From Aureispira sp. CCB-QB1 (GTDB lineage: Bacteria; Bacteroidota; Bacteroidia; Chitinophagales; Saprospiraceae), in assembly GCA_945870185.1 (NCBI GenBank), contig CAMBRK010000012.1, forward strand, positions 1-64,000: DNA of 64,000 nucleotides, read 5' to 3'. The notes below the pieces were generated by a model, which saw only the letters and a program-made list of their open reading frames with translations, had not been told where the DNA came from and did not search any database. Positions 35,601 through 44,800 of this stretch are shown piece by piece (the first letter of the stretch is position 1; each line of letters starts with the position of its first letter). Made by a program: the position numbers and the translations under genes.

Positions 35601-36072
35601 TGATGTAGCCGGTGATTATGGTATGGTTCACCTATCTACACATGGTGTAGCCGATGCCCGACAAGGAGACTATTCCTATCTCGCTTTTGCAGAGCAGAAA
35701 GACAGCATCGAAAATGAGTTTCTTTATGTCCGCGATATCTACAATACACAACTGAATGCAGACCTGGTGTTTCTATCCGCTTGTGAGACCGCTCAGGGTG
35801 AGCTCCAACGCGGAGAAGGGATCATTAGTCTCGCCCGGGCCTTTGCATATGCTGGTGCTAAAAGCATCATAACCACACTCTGGCAAGTGGATGACAATTC
35901 AACCAAAGATATCTCCATCGACTTTTACAAAAACCTGAAAAAAGGGTTTCCCAAAGATGTCGCCCTCCGTCAAGCTAAACTCCATCACATCAAATCTGCC
36001 AAAAGCATTCAAAAGCATCCTTTCTTCTGGGCAGCCATGATCGGGATAGGGGATATGGGGCAGGTGAAATGA
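32605..36072 (+). CDS. TPR-CHAT protein, putative caspase-like protease
   Basis: 1155 residues. Signal peptide MKQILLILVFVLWGSITNAQ. About ten to twelve 42-residue TPRs of the kinesin-light-chain type (about 65-640, e.g. YNNLGNYYKSKGEYNKAIEN) are followed by a linker and a CHAT domain (about 780-1155). Catalytic His 1013 in HLSTHG and Cys 1060 in LSACET are present, as is GEGIISLARAFAYAGAKSII and LWQVDDN. CHAT proteins are caspase-superfamily peptidases, often used as effectors activated by partner proteins. No partner such as gRAMP/Csx29 is near. Export signal suggests a periplasmic role. The TPR part is markedly more AT-rich than both ends. Confidence 0.88.
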   Translation: MKQILLILVFVLWGSITNAQTTKDSIAELQSLLDSIPDISLAELGIDTTTEIVPDTLHLVIPASIASDTAYARSRLNQAIEFIKTGKYDNAYPKADTAKHIYQMNIGYTTKEVADCLHQMGRVLHFKGKYDHSLALNEKIVLLKVHLLGEFHSDVASSINLIGTSYNSKGEYNNALKYHQKALNIFIKTHGINHANVGACFNNLGVSYKAKGKFDKAIGYFQKGLSVQINVLGSQHINVGISYLNLGSLFQSKSKYDEALEYYKLSLPIFINALGHNHTNVGSTFNNIGGCYNSKGEFDKAIEFTEKALDIYIKALGAEHDILGFPYNNLGNYYKSKGEYNKAIENYNKALNIRINTLGEDHDVVGTTYHNISIAYQLKGEYNKAIEYSKKALKIRINSLGPDHPDVANSYNNLGGFFDSNGKSEKANFFLQKAIDIRINRFGLYNDEVGTSYNNLGVFYENRGEFDKAFEYLLKALEIRIKTLGLDHPSVGTSYNNLGVFYNSTKDFNSAVECLLKAIDIRIKALGQDHPNICDSYRNIGATYYIKGEYNKAIAFYKKSINVLTKSFGIIHPEVISSQYKIANIYQKLNQIDSSLFYLHQAISGIKTQMASDISAETKNLYQSQNIPVFESAIDVSLVKSTQDQHDSLKLKTYEYTELAKASLLQSQIKQTDALAFASIPDSLLQKEYDLRIDINWREKQRQGMLEKGKTDTDTTVLRISSMIFDLKQEQETLFETLEKDYPEYYRLKYDTKTISMDDTQQKLLQKDQTILEYFVGDSSIFIFVVRPYTFDVVQVKKDFPLDSLVRQMQSGLYCYHGQTPDKRSDHLYKKSINDYTKAAFELYNRIVAPVAHHLTKDLVIIPDGVLGYVPFEALLKSKPEKLNQFGTYPYLINDHTIAYNYSATLWNEMKSKKHKKEPSKSLVAFAPFYEGSFTVLDSTINLVFDTLPDGRDTTIFQDIVSRKTYAPLPSSGIEAGTVSKMYKGDYFVNSHATEQRFYDVAGDYGMVHLSTHGVADARQGDYSYLAFAEQKDSIENEFLYVRDIYNTQLNADLVFLSACETAQGELQRGEGIISLARAFAYAGAKSIITTLWQVDDNSTKDISIDFYKNLKKGFPKDVALRQAKLHHIKSAKSIQKHPFFWAAMIGIGDMGQVK

Positions 36073-36086
36073 AGAAATCTTTTTTA

Positions 36087-36188
36087 ATCGAACCTATTAA
36101 AGGAGACATTACCAGGTCTATGTTCTATTTCTACACTTTCTACAAATCAGCAGCAGATAAAAAAAGTAGGACCTTTTTCACAATTTAA
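36087..36188 (+). pseudogene. Remnant of endonuclease I paralogue (part before the MLPDL segment)
   Basis: The frame reads IEPIKGDITRSMFYFYTFYK, SAADKKSRTFFTI and stop. The intact endonuclease has FEPLETRKGDVARPLFYFYT, FYKSAADKKSKSFFSS. Substitutions are many, so it is an old paralogue and not a recent copy. It follows the CHAT stop by 14 bases. Confidence 0.8.
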
Positions 36189-36335
36189 TAAATCTTTAGT
36201 TTACTCAACTGAAGATATGGGATGTATTAAATGTGAAATATATCTAAATCAAAGAGTTTGCTTCTATAAAATGTATCTATATTGGTATGAATAAAAAAAA
36301 TTGCTTACCTTTAAACCTACAAAATTTTACATAAG

Positions 36336-36686
36336 ATGGATGATTTTTATAATGAATTGAATAATGCAATAGAAAAAGCAAAAGCCAATATAAAATATCT
36401 GCCGGAAACAGTTTTATTGGACACAGAAGAGTATGAATATGCCACAGACGAATATGGCAGATGGCTTTTCGTTACAGAAAAAGAAAGTGGGACCCAGGTA
36501 ATTGTCTTTGTACCTATGGTAGGTGATCATGTGGTTAGTACTATTGAGTTGCTACCGGATGAAAATGCTTTTTCTGTCTCTGGTTGGCAGGGCGAAGTTG
36601 TTTATACTTATGATGCTGTTTTTAAAGAAATAGGTGAATACAACGATATATTTTTAGTGTCAACACAGGGAGATTTGATTAAATAA
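36336..36686 (+). CDS. Hypothetical acidic protein, 116 residues
   Basis: MDDFYNELNNAIEKAKANIK opens a small acidic protein, without signal or membrane segment, and with regular beta strands (WLFVTEKESGTQVIVFVPMV). ATG at 36336 is preceded by an A/T-rich leader and no strong SD. I recognise no family. Size and acidity resemble immunity proteins, but no matching toxin lies next to it. It is a single gene between the CHAT remnant region and the RCC1 gene. Confidence 0.55.
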   Translation: MDDFYNELNNAIEKAKANIKYLPETVLLDTEEYEYATDEYGRWLFVTEKESGTQVIVFVPMVGDHVVSTIELLPDENAFSVSGWQGEVVYTYDAVFKEIGEYNDIFLVSTQGDLIK

Positions 36687-36842
36687 AATTTACGGGCTTG
36701 AATATAGATTTAAAGATTTGAATTTTGGACTTAGAAGAACGTTATTTCCATTTTACCGCGAGTGAAAACCCATGGTTATTTATTTAATAAGTGGGAATAA
36801 ACAACTACCTTTTTCCTTATTTGTAAATCAATTATTTTACAT

Positions 36843-38243
36843 TTATAATTTTATAAATTTCTTTGATGAAATATGTTTATCTGATTTTAAAAATGCCACA
36901 TAAATACCTGACGCAAGGTTACTTATGCTATATATCTCATCATTTTTATAAATCTTACCAGATAGTACTATATTACCTGAAAGAGATATAATTTCGAAGT
37001 CCATTCCGATTAAACTATTTCCATCTGCACTAAAACTAATTCCGTTATAAGACGGATTAGGTATTATTTCAAACTCTACACGGCTTGAATTATCATATAA
37101 ACTACTCGTGGGACATAAAATTTCGGTAGGTGATTTTCTATCTAACAAATCATTGGTACCAAGCTGACCAGACTCATTATTTCCCCAGGCATATAATCTG
37201 CCGTCTTCATCGATTGCAAAGCTCTGTAGATTTTCGGAACTCACTTTTATCCAGTTTTTAGTAGAATCCAACAAACTTATGAAACTTTTGTCTTCAGTTG
37301 TTCCATCACCCAATTGCCCTGATTGATTTAATCCCCACGCCCATAAAGAATTGTCAGATCTAATGGCCAAAGTATGTCTGCCGCCACAGCTCACATCTAT
37401 CCATTCAGCATTATTTTCGATTAATGTTGGTATGTTTATTTGTATGGTGGTGCCATCGCCAATTTGTCCTTTTGTATTAGAACCCCAAAGCCATAATTTC
37501 CCTTCAAAATCAATTCCCGCGGTATGGCCACCACTGGTAGACAACTTCTTCCATGGTTGACTATTCAGAACTTTAGTAGGAGAGCCCCTGTAAAATGTGT
37601 TTTGATTAATTGGTCCAATTCCCAGGTGGCCTGTTTCATTATGGCCCCAGCCCCATAATGTTTTGTCCACTTTCAGCCCAAAATTACTATCGCCACCTGC
37701 AAGAATATCAATCCAGTCATTTTGTATTCCTATTTTTACCATTTCAGACTTAAATGCCACACCAAACTGTCCGACGGGCAGTGCCAATTGCGCCCAATTA
37801 TTATCACCCCAGGCCCATATGGTACTATCTGCTGCCAAAGCAATATTGTGGTCTGAACCTGCAGACACTTTTGTCCAAACCTTATTTGGCCCTATTTGAC
37901 CGGGAAGGTTTTTTTGAACCGTAGTACCATCCCCCACCTGACCCCAATAATTGGCACCCCATGTCCAAAGTGTCCCATCATTCTTAAGTGCTATACAATG
38001 TCTCCTACCCATAGATACATGCTTCCAATTATTGTCTGTACCTATTTGAATAGGAACTAAAGACGATTGATTGGAACCTATACCCAATTGTCCATAATCA
38101 TTGCTTCCACAAGCCCATAAAGTGCCATCGGATTTTATGGCTGCTGTATGAAAAATTCCTGCAGATACCTGATTCCAGCATTGGGCATGAGATTGATATA
38201 TTAACATTACACTGATGTACACTAACACTACTATCTTGATCAT
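36843..38243 (-). CDS. Secreted RCC1-repeat protein with T9SS sorting domain
   Basis: 466 residues. Signal peptide (MIKIVVLVYISVMLIYQSHAQ) then seven RCC1-type repeats of about 50 residues (e.g. SAGIFHTAAIKSDGTLWACG, SNDYGQLGIG; CIALKNDGTLWTWGANYWGQ), folding as a beta-propeller (about 25-375). A T9SS type A tail begins near 385 (FEIIPNPSYNGISFSADGN) and ends SSKKFIKL. It is likely a surface-attached binding protein. No catalytic motif is seen. Flanking gaps of about 150 and 240 bases contain no gene. Confidence 0.88.
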   Translation of the reverse strand: MIKIVVLVYISVMLIYQSHAQCWNQVSAGIFHTAAIKSDGTLWACGSNDYGQLGIGSNQSSLVPIQIGTDNNWKHVSMGRRHCIALKNDGTLWTWGANYWGQVGDGTTVQKNLPGQIGPNKVWTKVSAGSDHNIALAADSTIWAWGDNNWAQLALPVGQFGVAFKSEMVKIGIQNDWIDILAGGDSNFGLKVDKTLWGWGHNETGHLGIGPINQNTFYRGSPTKVLNSQPWKKLSTSGGHTAGIDFEGKLWLWGSNTKGQIGDGTTIQINIPTLIENNAEWIDVSCGGRHTLAIRSDNSLWAWGLNQSGQLGDGTTEDKSFISLLDSTKNWIKVSSENLQSFAIDEDGRLYAWGNNESGQLGTNDLLDRKSPTEILCPTSSLYDNSSRVEFEIIPNPSYNGISFSADGNSLIGMDFEIISLSGNIVLSGKIYKNDEIYSISNLASGIYVAFLKSDKHISSKKFIKL

Positions 38244-38482
38244 AATAAAGACATTTTAATTGACTTAAAACATTAATCAATCATAAGTTATCGCTATTTC
38301 TTAAAATTATTTCGGATATACCATGAATTAAATATGATTAATATTTATATATTTAAATATAACAAAAATACAGATAGGTCAATTCAGATCGTAACTAAAA
38401 ATATAAAATCGGACTTGGAAAATTAAAAAAAAATTACCGGTTCACATTTTTAAATGAATTACAGTTTTTTAAAAATCAATTT

Positions 38483-38803
38483 TTATGTTCCCCAAATATT
38501 ATTGCAGACTTTCGACTTGCTTCTTAGTGATAATGCATTTTGGACCAAAGATACATTAAAAGGCTTATCATTAAAATCTCCAATGGCTATAACTGGTTTG
38601 TCATTGCCATGCATTTCAATGATTTGCTCATGAAAATAACCAAAAGTTTCTCCGTCAAACGCTAAAATCCAGGGACTCGAAGAAATCAATTCTTTGAAAA
38701 AATAATCATTCAAATAATCTTCCACATTTTCAATCAATGATCCCAGTTCATTTTCTTTGTCGATATCACGACGGAAAGGAATAAGTTTTATCGAAGTATT
38801 CAT
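38483..38803 (-). pseudogene. Endonuclease/exonuclease/phosphatase fragment
   Basis: The C-terminal half reads AFDGETFGYFHEQIIEMHGN, DKPVIAIGDFNDKPFN and then SLVQNAL, the end region of EEP-fold nucleases/phosphatases (PVIaiGDFNdePfn). The family's N-terminal N.R and D.. motifs and the final SDH are missing. The ORF is therefore a fragment of a gene once about three times longer, reopened at MNTSIKLIPF. Expression cannot be excluded. Confidence 0.65.
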
Positions 38804-38962
38804 TTAAATGAATTATTGAAGGAGAAATGGGTTGAATTAATATTTCAAAAAAGCAGTATTAGTACCTGTCTTATTTTAAAAGCTTGAGTTTTTAGGAAAA
38901 ATATCAGGTAGATGGTACTTCCACCTTCCTAATATGAATATAATTTACAAATAAATTACTTA

Positions 38963-39682
38963 TCAATTAATAATAACCACCTTCTTCGAAAACGCATAAT
39001 TATTAGCCAATCCTTTAACTATATAACTGCCGGGAGCAAGATGTGTTAAATCGAGAATATTGTCCTTTGGTTCAGGAATCAAATGCATTAACTTTCCATC
39101 CAAATTATATATTTCAAGAGCAGTTATTTTCTGATTTTCGGATGAAATCTGAATTAATCCCGTAGTAGGATTAGGTGATAAACTTAAAATATTTTCCTTT
39201 TCAAGATCTTCTGACGAAGAAGTCATTACAGCAGTAAAACTTTGAATGCAACTAATTCCATCTGCAACAAATGCATTGCCATTTAAGCATATTATCCCAT
39301 CAGGCGATTTGAAGGCAACTGTAATTTTATCATTTTGAATTAAATCACCTCCAGGCAGCATTATTCTGAATTTATATGTTTCTCCACTTGCATAACCTTC
39401 AAAACCTGTAGTTGCTCCTTTGGGTGAAATGGACATTGGCATATTTTGCCATTGATTATATCCGGCACATTTTAGTCCGTTTGAAGTATTAAAAACAGCA
39501 ACAATATACGCTCCTGTAGGCAATGGATTCCCGTTTAATGTCGGCACAACGCCTTGACCGAAAATTATTGTAGCATCAGAACCGCTATTTGGTACACAAT
39601 CTGTTGGTTGAGCTATCAACGCAGAAAAATTGAATATAGAAAATAAAAGTAGGATAATTATTTTCGTAAAAACCTGTTTCAT
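38963..39682 (-). CDS. T9SS-sorted secreted protein, 239 residues
   Basis: The start at 39682 gives signal peptide MKQVFTKIIILLLFSIFNFS followed by ALIAQ. One beta domain (about 30-150, GSDATIIFGQGVVPTLNGNP and GYASGETYKFRIMLPGG) is followed by a T9SS type A tail (from about 160, LSLSPNPTTGLIQISSENQ). The beta domain resembles one in the upstream 713-residue protein (CNP..NATIVFTEALAKEYLQIG), so the pair share an ancestry. It is 32 bases downstream of that gene and probably in one transcript with the RHS gene. Function unknown, surface-attached. Confidence 0.8.
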   Translation of the reverse strand: MKQVFTKIIILLLFSIFNFSALIAQPTDCVPNSGSDATIIFGQGVVPTLNGNPLPTGAYIVAVFNTSNGLKCAGYNQWQNMPMSISPKGATTGFEGYASGETYKFRIMLPGGDLIQNDKITVAFKSPDGIICLNGNAFVADGISCIQSFTAVMTSSSEDLEKENILSLSPNPTTGLIQISSENQKITALEIYNLDGKLMHLIPEPKDNILDLTHLAPGSYIVKGLANNYAFSKKVVIIN

Positions 39683-39714
39683 ATAAATTAAATTTTTGGT
39701 AATTAAATTGTATA

Positions 39715-41856
39715 TCACTTAATAATAATAACCTTTTTGTTATAGATTATATCTCCAATCTTAATATTAAATATATAAACACCCGAGACAATGTTTTCTG
39801 TTAAAATCGACCAAGTATTGTTAGATCCATTATATTTTAAAGTTCCTGAAATGTTTATTATGTTACCCTGCATATTAAATATAGTCAACTCCATATCATC
39901 TATATTAGTGCTGCTTAAAGTATGAATGAATACAACATTTGATGATGGATTTGGATATAACAGCAAATCTAATTTATTATCTAAAATTTCTACTCTTTTC
40001 AAAGATTCCACAAAAAACACTTCGTCTATTAAATATGAATTGTTTTGATTTTTAAAGTCCATTTTTATATTTCTTAAATTTCCACTGAGTTCTTTTATTT
40101 TAAATAACATGGATTCTCCAATTAACAAGCCTTCAGTAAAATCTAATGTTTCTGCATCATCACCCCAAACAGGAAAAGCAAAAGCATTTCCATTGTAAAT
40201 GCTTCTTCCACATAATAAACCCTGACCATTAAATGCTAAAATTTCTTCTCCAATTTGTAAATATTCTTTTGCCAAAGCTTCAGTGAAAACAATGGTAGCA
40301 TTATTTCCGGAATTAAAAGGATCTTCATTATTGTCGCTATCCGTATTTCTTGAATACACAACATCATTAGAAATTCCAGGATTACAAGTTCCTGTACATG
40401 TATAATTAAATGTTGCCGCATTTTGACTTCTTACCTGATATCCTAATCCTGGCTTTAAACATCCGATTCCATCAATGCCTGCACTAGGTATATAGCTCTT
40501 TCCATCCTGATCCTTGACCAATACCAATGAGCTTGAAATATTTGAAAATTGTTCTGAAGGTTTGTTTCCATTATCACATAAATAGCTGATGATTTTCCAT
40601 CCACCAGTTATTGATATCGAAGTACTGGAAGGATTTGCTTTTTCACCGGTAACACTTAATGTTGTACTTTCAGCCATTCTTATTTTATACCCTTTCCTGA
40701 CATCCCAGTTTCCAATCCCGTTGATGCCTGCAGATGGAATGGTAGAAGCGCCACTTTCATCTTTAATTAATATCACTTTACTACCTAGAGCAGAAATTAC
40801 ATCAAGCATATTTAATTTTTCAGGGATGACATAAGAAGAAATCATATTCCACGCTGGTCTTAGTGGAATAACTTGAGTTACTTTTGATGAAGATGCTATT
40901 TTTGTCAACATACTCAATCCGTCTTTTTTCCATTTATCAGTGGCATCTCTCGGAAATAGTGGCGGATCTTCAAAAGTAGCTGTCACGTCATATTCTTTGG
41001 ACTCACTTCCTCTCCATATTTTAAATCTAAATACCTCTGAGGGATTAAATCCATTTTTTGCCGGGGCCGTTGCGTCATTGCCGTAAGCTGCCAAACCAAT
41101 GGCTGCACCTGTCCATTCCATAAAATTGGAACAAATAGCCTGACCGTTGTGCTGAAAAAATATACCAATATAATCACCCGATTTTAATGGTAATCCTGCA
41201 ATATCTGATTGAACATTTGCAGGAAGTATCACTGTATGGTTTTCGCTGGTTTGTACTTTTGTCCACGGTGGTGGTGTAGAACCACCTCCATTTTGAAAAT
41301 TGAATGGATCTGAAATGTTTTCACAACGGTTGATATTGATCACTTTAACTGTATAAATGCCTTCTAAAGTAGGATTAATACTAGATGATCCAACCGAAAA
41401 TAGCTGATTATTTCTAAACCACTCAAAGTTGCCGGTGACATTGCCCACACTGAGTGTGTTACCATTTCTTACTATAACAGGTTTTGCAGGTAGATCAACA
41501 GCTTTGACAGATCTGGTATTTTCAAACTCACATCCATATTTGTTGGTCACTATGGCTTTAATGATAATGTCATTGTTGATCATATAGCTTGCTTTTATAC
41601 CGTTTACACCATTAGACCATCTGGCAATCTCCCCTGTAGATACAGTAAACTCTGCTACCTTGCCCTTGCAGACGATGGTATCCCCATTGATTTTGAAGTC
41701 TTTTTTGTCGAGATCAATTTCCTTTTTTATAATATGCTTGTTTGGAGAATAAGAAAAATGAACGGATTGAGCGGTAGATAAAGCATGCATCAGAAAAACG
41801 AGTAGTACTGCTAAATTAACCATTCTTATACTTTTTAATATAAAACTTTTCATCAT
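39715..41856 (-). CDS. T9SS-sorted multidomain surface protein, 713 residues
   Basis: The start at 41856 (MMKSFILKSIRMVNLAVLLVF) gives a signal peptide; the longer frame runs into the RHS gene. An Ig/PKD-like domain (about 40-190, GDTIVCKGKVAEFTVSTGEI) is followed by a beta domain with PPWTKVQTSENHTVIL (about 200-330), two paired repeats with KDESGASTIPSAGINGIGNW and KDQDGKSYIPSAGIDGIGCL, another beta domain, and a T9SS tail (from about 635, LLLYPNPSSNVVFIHT). Several Ile-Pro-Ser-Ala-Gly-Ile repeats are diagnostic of this Bacteroidota surface family. 37 bases separate it from the RHS stop. Confidence 0.82.
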   Translation of the reverse strand: MMKSFILKSIRMVNLAVLLVFLMHALSTAQSVHFSYSPNKHIIKKEIDLDKKDFKINGDTIVCKGKVAEFTVSTGEIARWSNGVNGIKASYMINNDIIIKAIVTNKYGCEFENTRSVKAVDLPAKPVIVRNGNTLSVGNVTGNFEWFRNNQLFSVGSSSINPTLEGIYTVKVININRCENISDPFNFQNGGGSTPPPWTKVQTSENHTVILPANVQSDIAGLPLKSGDYIGIFFQHNGQAICSNFMEWTGAAIGLAAYGNDATAPAKNGFNPSEVFRFKIWRGSESKEYDVTATFEDPPLFPRDATDKWKKDGLSMLTKIASSSKVTQVIPLRPAWNMISSYVIPEKLNMLDVISALGSKVILIKDESGASTIPSAGINGIGNWDVRKGYKIRMAESTTLSVTGEKANPSSTSISITGGWKIISYLCDNGNKPSEQFSNISSSLVLVKDQDGKSYIPSAGIDGIGCLKPGLGYQVRSQNAATFNYTCTGTCNPGISNDVVYSRNTDSDNNEDPFNSGNNATIVFTEALAKEYLQIGEEILAFNGQGLLCGRSIYNGNAFAFPVWGDDAETLDFTEGLLIGESMLFKIKELSGNLRNIKMDFKNQNNSYLIDEVFFVESLKRVEILDNKLDLLLYPNPSSNVVFIHTLSSTNIDDMELTIFNMQGNIINISGTLKYNGSNNTWSILTENIVSGVYIFNIKIGDIIYNKKVIIIK

Positions 41857-41893
41857 ATAAAAATTTAATTTCCTTTTAATAATTTTAAAACTT

Positions 41894-44800
41894 TTACTTA
41901 AGTTGTCCTTGTGCTTGGAGTTGTTGTTTACCTCCACACCAATAACCAGATGTTACAACACCCACTTTCGGAATCGTTCCTATTGCACCTTGCAAAAAGT
42001 CATTTACGTATATTGTATTACCTACGGATGCATCAAATACCATGGAACCTAATAAATAGGCACCTGCAACGGCTGAATCTGCACCTGGCGGCAGGAAACC
42101 ACCTGCAATAGCAACACCGCAATCTAGTTTCTCTCTAAATGACCATGAATTGTCACTCTCATTCATATGGCTCATACCCCCATCCCTTTCGTCCCATTTT
42201 GTGATTTTTTCCATAGTCTCCTTATGAGCATTCTGATTATACATTTCTACAAAAGCCCCAGTTACAGCACCTGTTGCAAACTTACCTCCTGTAATCGATG
42301 AAATAGAACCTCCCACAATTGACGCTGCGAAAACTCTTCCTGCCGGATTGGTGCCATAAAGTTTACCCGCATGAGATCCTATGCTCGATACCATACCAGT
42401 AAAAAATCCTTGTGAAAATTTACCTCCCTGAAGCTCATTCATAGTTCCCTGTACCATACCGTGACCAATTGCTCTTAAACCCTCTCCAAGGATTTTATTA
42501 CCTCCTCCTTTTAAAAAACCCTCTACATTTGTACCTATACCATGTGTAAGCCCTGCTGATATTCCGCCTATTACCGCTCCCTTAAATCCTGCTTTCAAAA
42601 TATCATTAGTACCAGCACCCGCTAGATGGGCACTCAAAGCACCTCCTACAGCACCTGCGGCCATACCACTCATTATTGCTGTACCAAGGCTTACTGTTCC
42701 TGCTGCACCAGTCCCACCAGTTGCAATTCCAACTACAATAGTAGCCGATGCCACCACAATCTGATTCCAGGTTTCATCACCAAAAGCTTGTCTGCCTTGC
42801 CTGTCTATTTCCCTTGCCCCTGTCCATTTGATATTTACATCAATCAAAAACTGTCCGTATGATTTAAGTCCATCCCTTATATTACCATTCGCAATTAAGG
42901 TTACTGCATTGGTTAATCTGCTAATAGTATTGGTAGCGCCATCCCAAATTTCTTTTACCCATTTATCAACAAAATAACCGGATGGGTCAATATAACTAAC
43001 CGGATTGTTATATACGTAACTGTATCTGTTGAAATTCTGAAAATTTGAATTGTCCTGAATGTAAGGATCAGGACTGATAAATCTTGCCATGACAGGATCA
43101 TATATCCGGCCATTCATATTGATAAGTTCCAGAATGTCTATATGTTCGTGACCAGTATAACCGCGATAGGTTTTTCCATATACGTTCTCTGTTTGTTGTG
43201 TTATCAGACGTTTTCCCCAAACATCATATTTAAACGTGTATTGTATCTCGCCCAAATCATTTGTGATTACTACCACCGTGCTTTGGTCATCTCTGTGCAG
43301 ATAACTATATTTGCCTGCTTGAGTGCCGGTAATTTCATATATTACTGATGTGCCTGTTGTGCCACTTATAGACATTCGTTTGGTTTCCAAATTGTTTACA
43401 ACCAATACCTCAAAGTCACTAGCAACGTATGTTCTTGTTTCTCGAAGTAGATTATGAACAAATAGCTTTTGTGTTAATCTCTGATTATCAGCACCATATG
43501 TAATTTCTAACCTTACAGAGTCTCCGGTAATTTTGCTTATCTTATTAAAGCTTGTGTATTCATAAGCATATTTTGATGATGGTAGATTACAATCCTTGTT
43601 AATAAAATCGATTCGTTCCAGTAAAGTAGGTACATCCTTATTATAGTGATATGTACCTAAATCAGATTTTGTCAGTATGTTTCCCCATTTGTCGTAGGTC
43701 ATGGATAAACTTGAATTTATCTGACCAGTGGCATTGACATTTATAAGCCTGTTTAGTGCATCATAGGTATAAGTTTCAATGATATTGTTCTTGGCGTCAG
43801 TTTTTTTAGTTTTAAGATTGATCGCATTATACTCATATTTCAGATCTGTGATGATTGTGCTTCCTTTCACAGACTTTATAGAAGTAAGGTTGTCCTGAAT
43901 ATCGTACGTGTATTTAGTCACAATACCATTTCCAAAGGTTTCTTCTGTTACCCTGTTTTTTTCATCTGCTTTATTTTGCTCCCATAACAGTTTATTGGTT
44001 TGATTGTTGGTGATTTTAAATAAATAAAAATTCGAATTATAATGATATTTTAACGTAATGCCGGAAGGATGTTCAAGTCGGTCCATTTTTCCTATGGTAT
44101 TATAAAAATATTTGTAGACATAGTTTTTACCGCTTATAGAAATGGTATTTTGAGATATTCGGCCCAGATTATCATATATCAAATTACTTTCATAGTTTGC
44201 ATATGCAACTTTTGAGGGCTTTCCGATGGCTTTATTTCCTTGATCATATGTAAAACTTACAGTGCCTTCAGATTGAGAAATAGTTGTTACCCTGTTTAGA
44301 TTATCATAGGTAAATTTTATTACATTTCCTTTTCCATCCTTTTTACTTAATAAATTATTGAAGCCATCGTAGGTATATTCTTCCCTTCCTAATACGGGAT
44401 CATCCATAGCCGTCATTCTGCCTCTAAGATCATATTCATAATTTATAATATATTCATTATTCCCTACTATAATTTGTTTGAGTTGTCCTTGAGTATCATA
44501 CTTATAATTTAACTGATTAGAAGCATTGTCTATAGTCTTGAACAATCGTTGCCTGACATCTTTTATGGTTGTCATTGTTTGCTGCAATGGGTTTGTCATT
44601 GACTCTGTAAGGCCGGTATAATTATATAAGTTATTCAGCTTTGTTCCGTTATTTCCATCCTGTATAACTTTTTTTACCCTCCCGACTATATCGTATTCAT
44701 ATTTTGTTATTTTTTTAGCTATACCCGATTCAAAATATGGATCAGTCTCTGTTTCCAATCTATTATTTTCATCAAAATATTTTTGAGATTGTGAAAAAAA

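Noticed and set aside
41894-41937. Longer start of the 713-residue protein inside the RHS gene
   Set aside because: The extension overlaps the RHS stop and adds a basic segment without signal character; the signal peptide begins at 41856.
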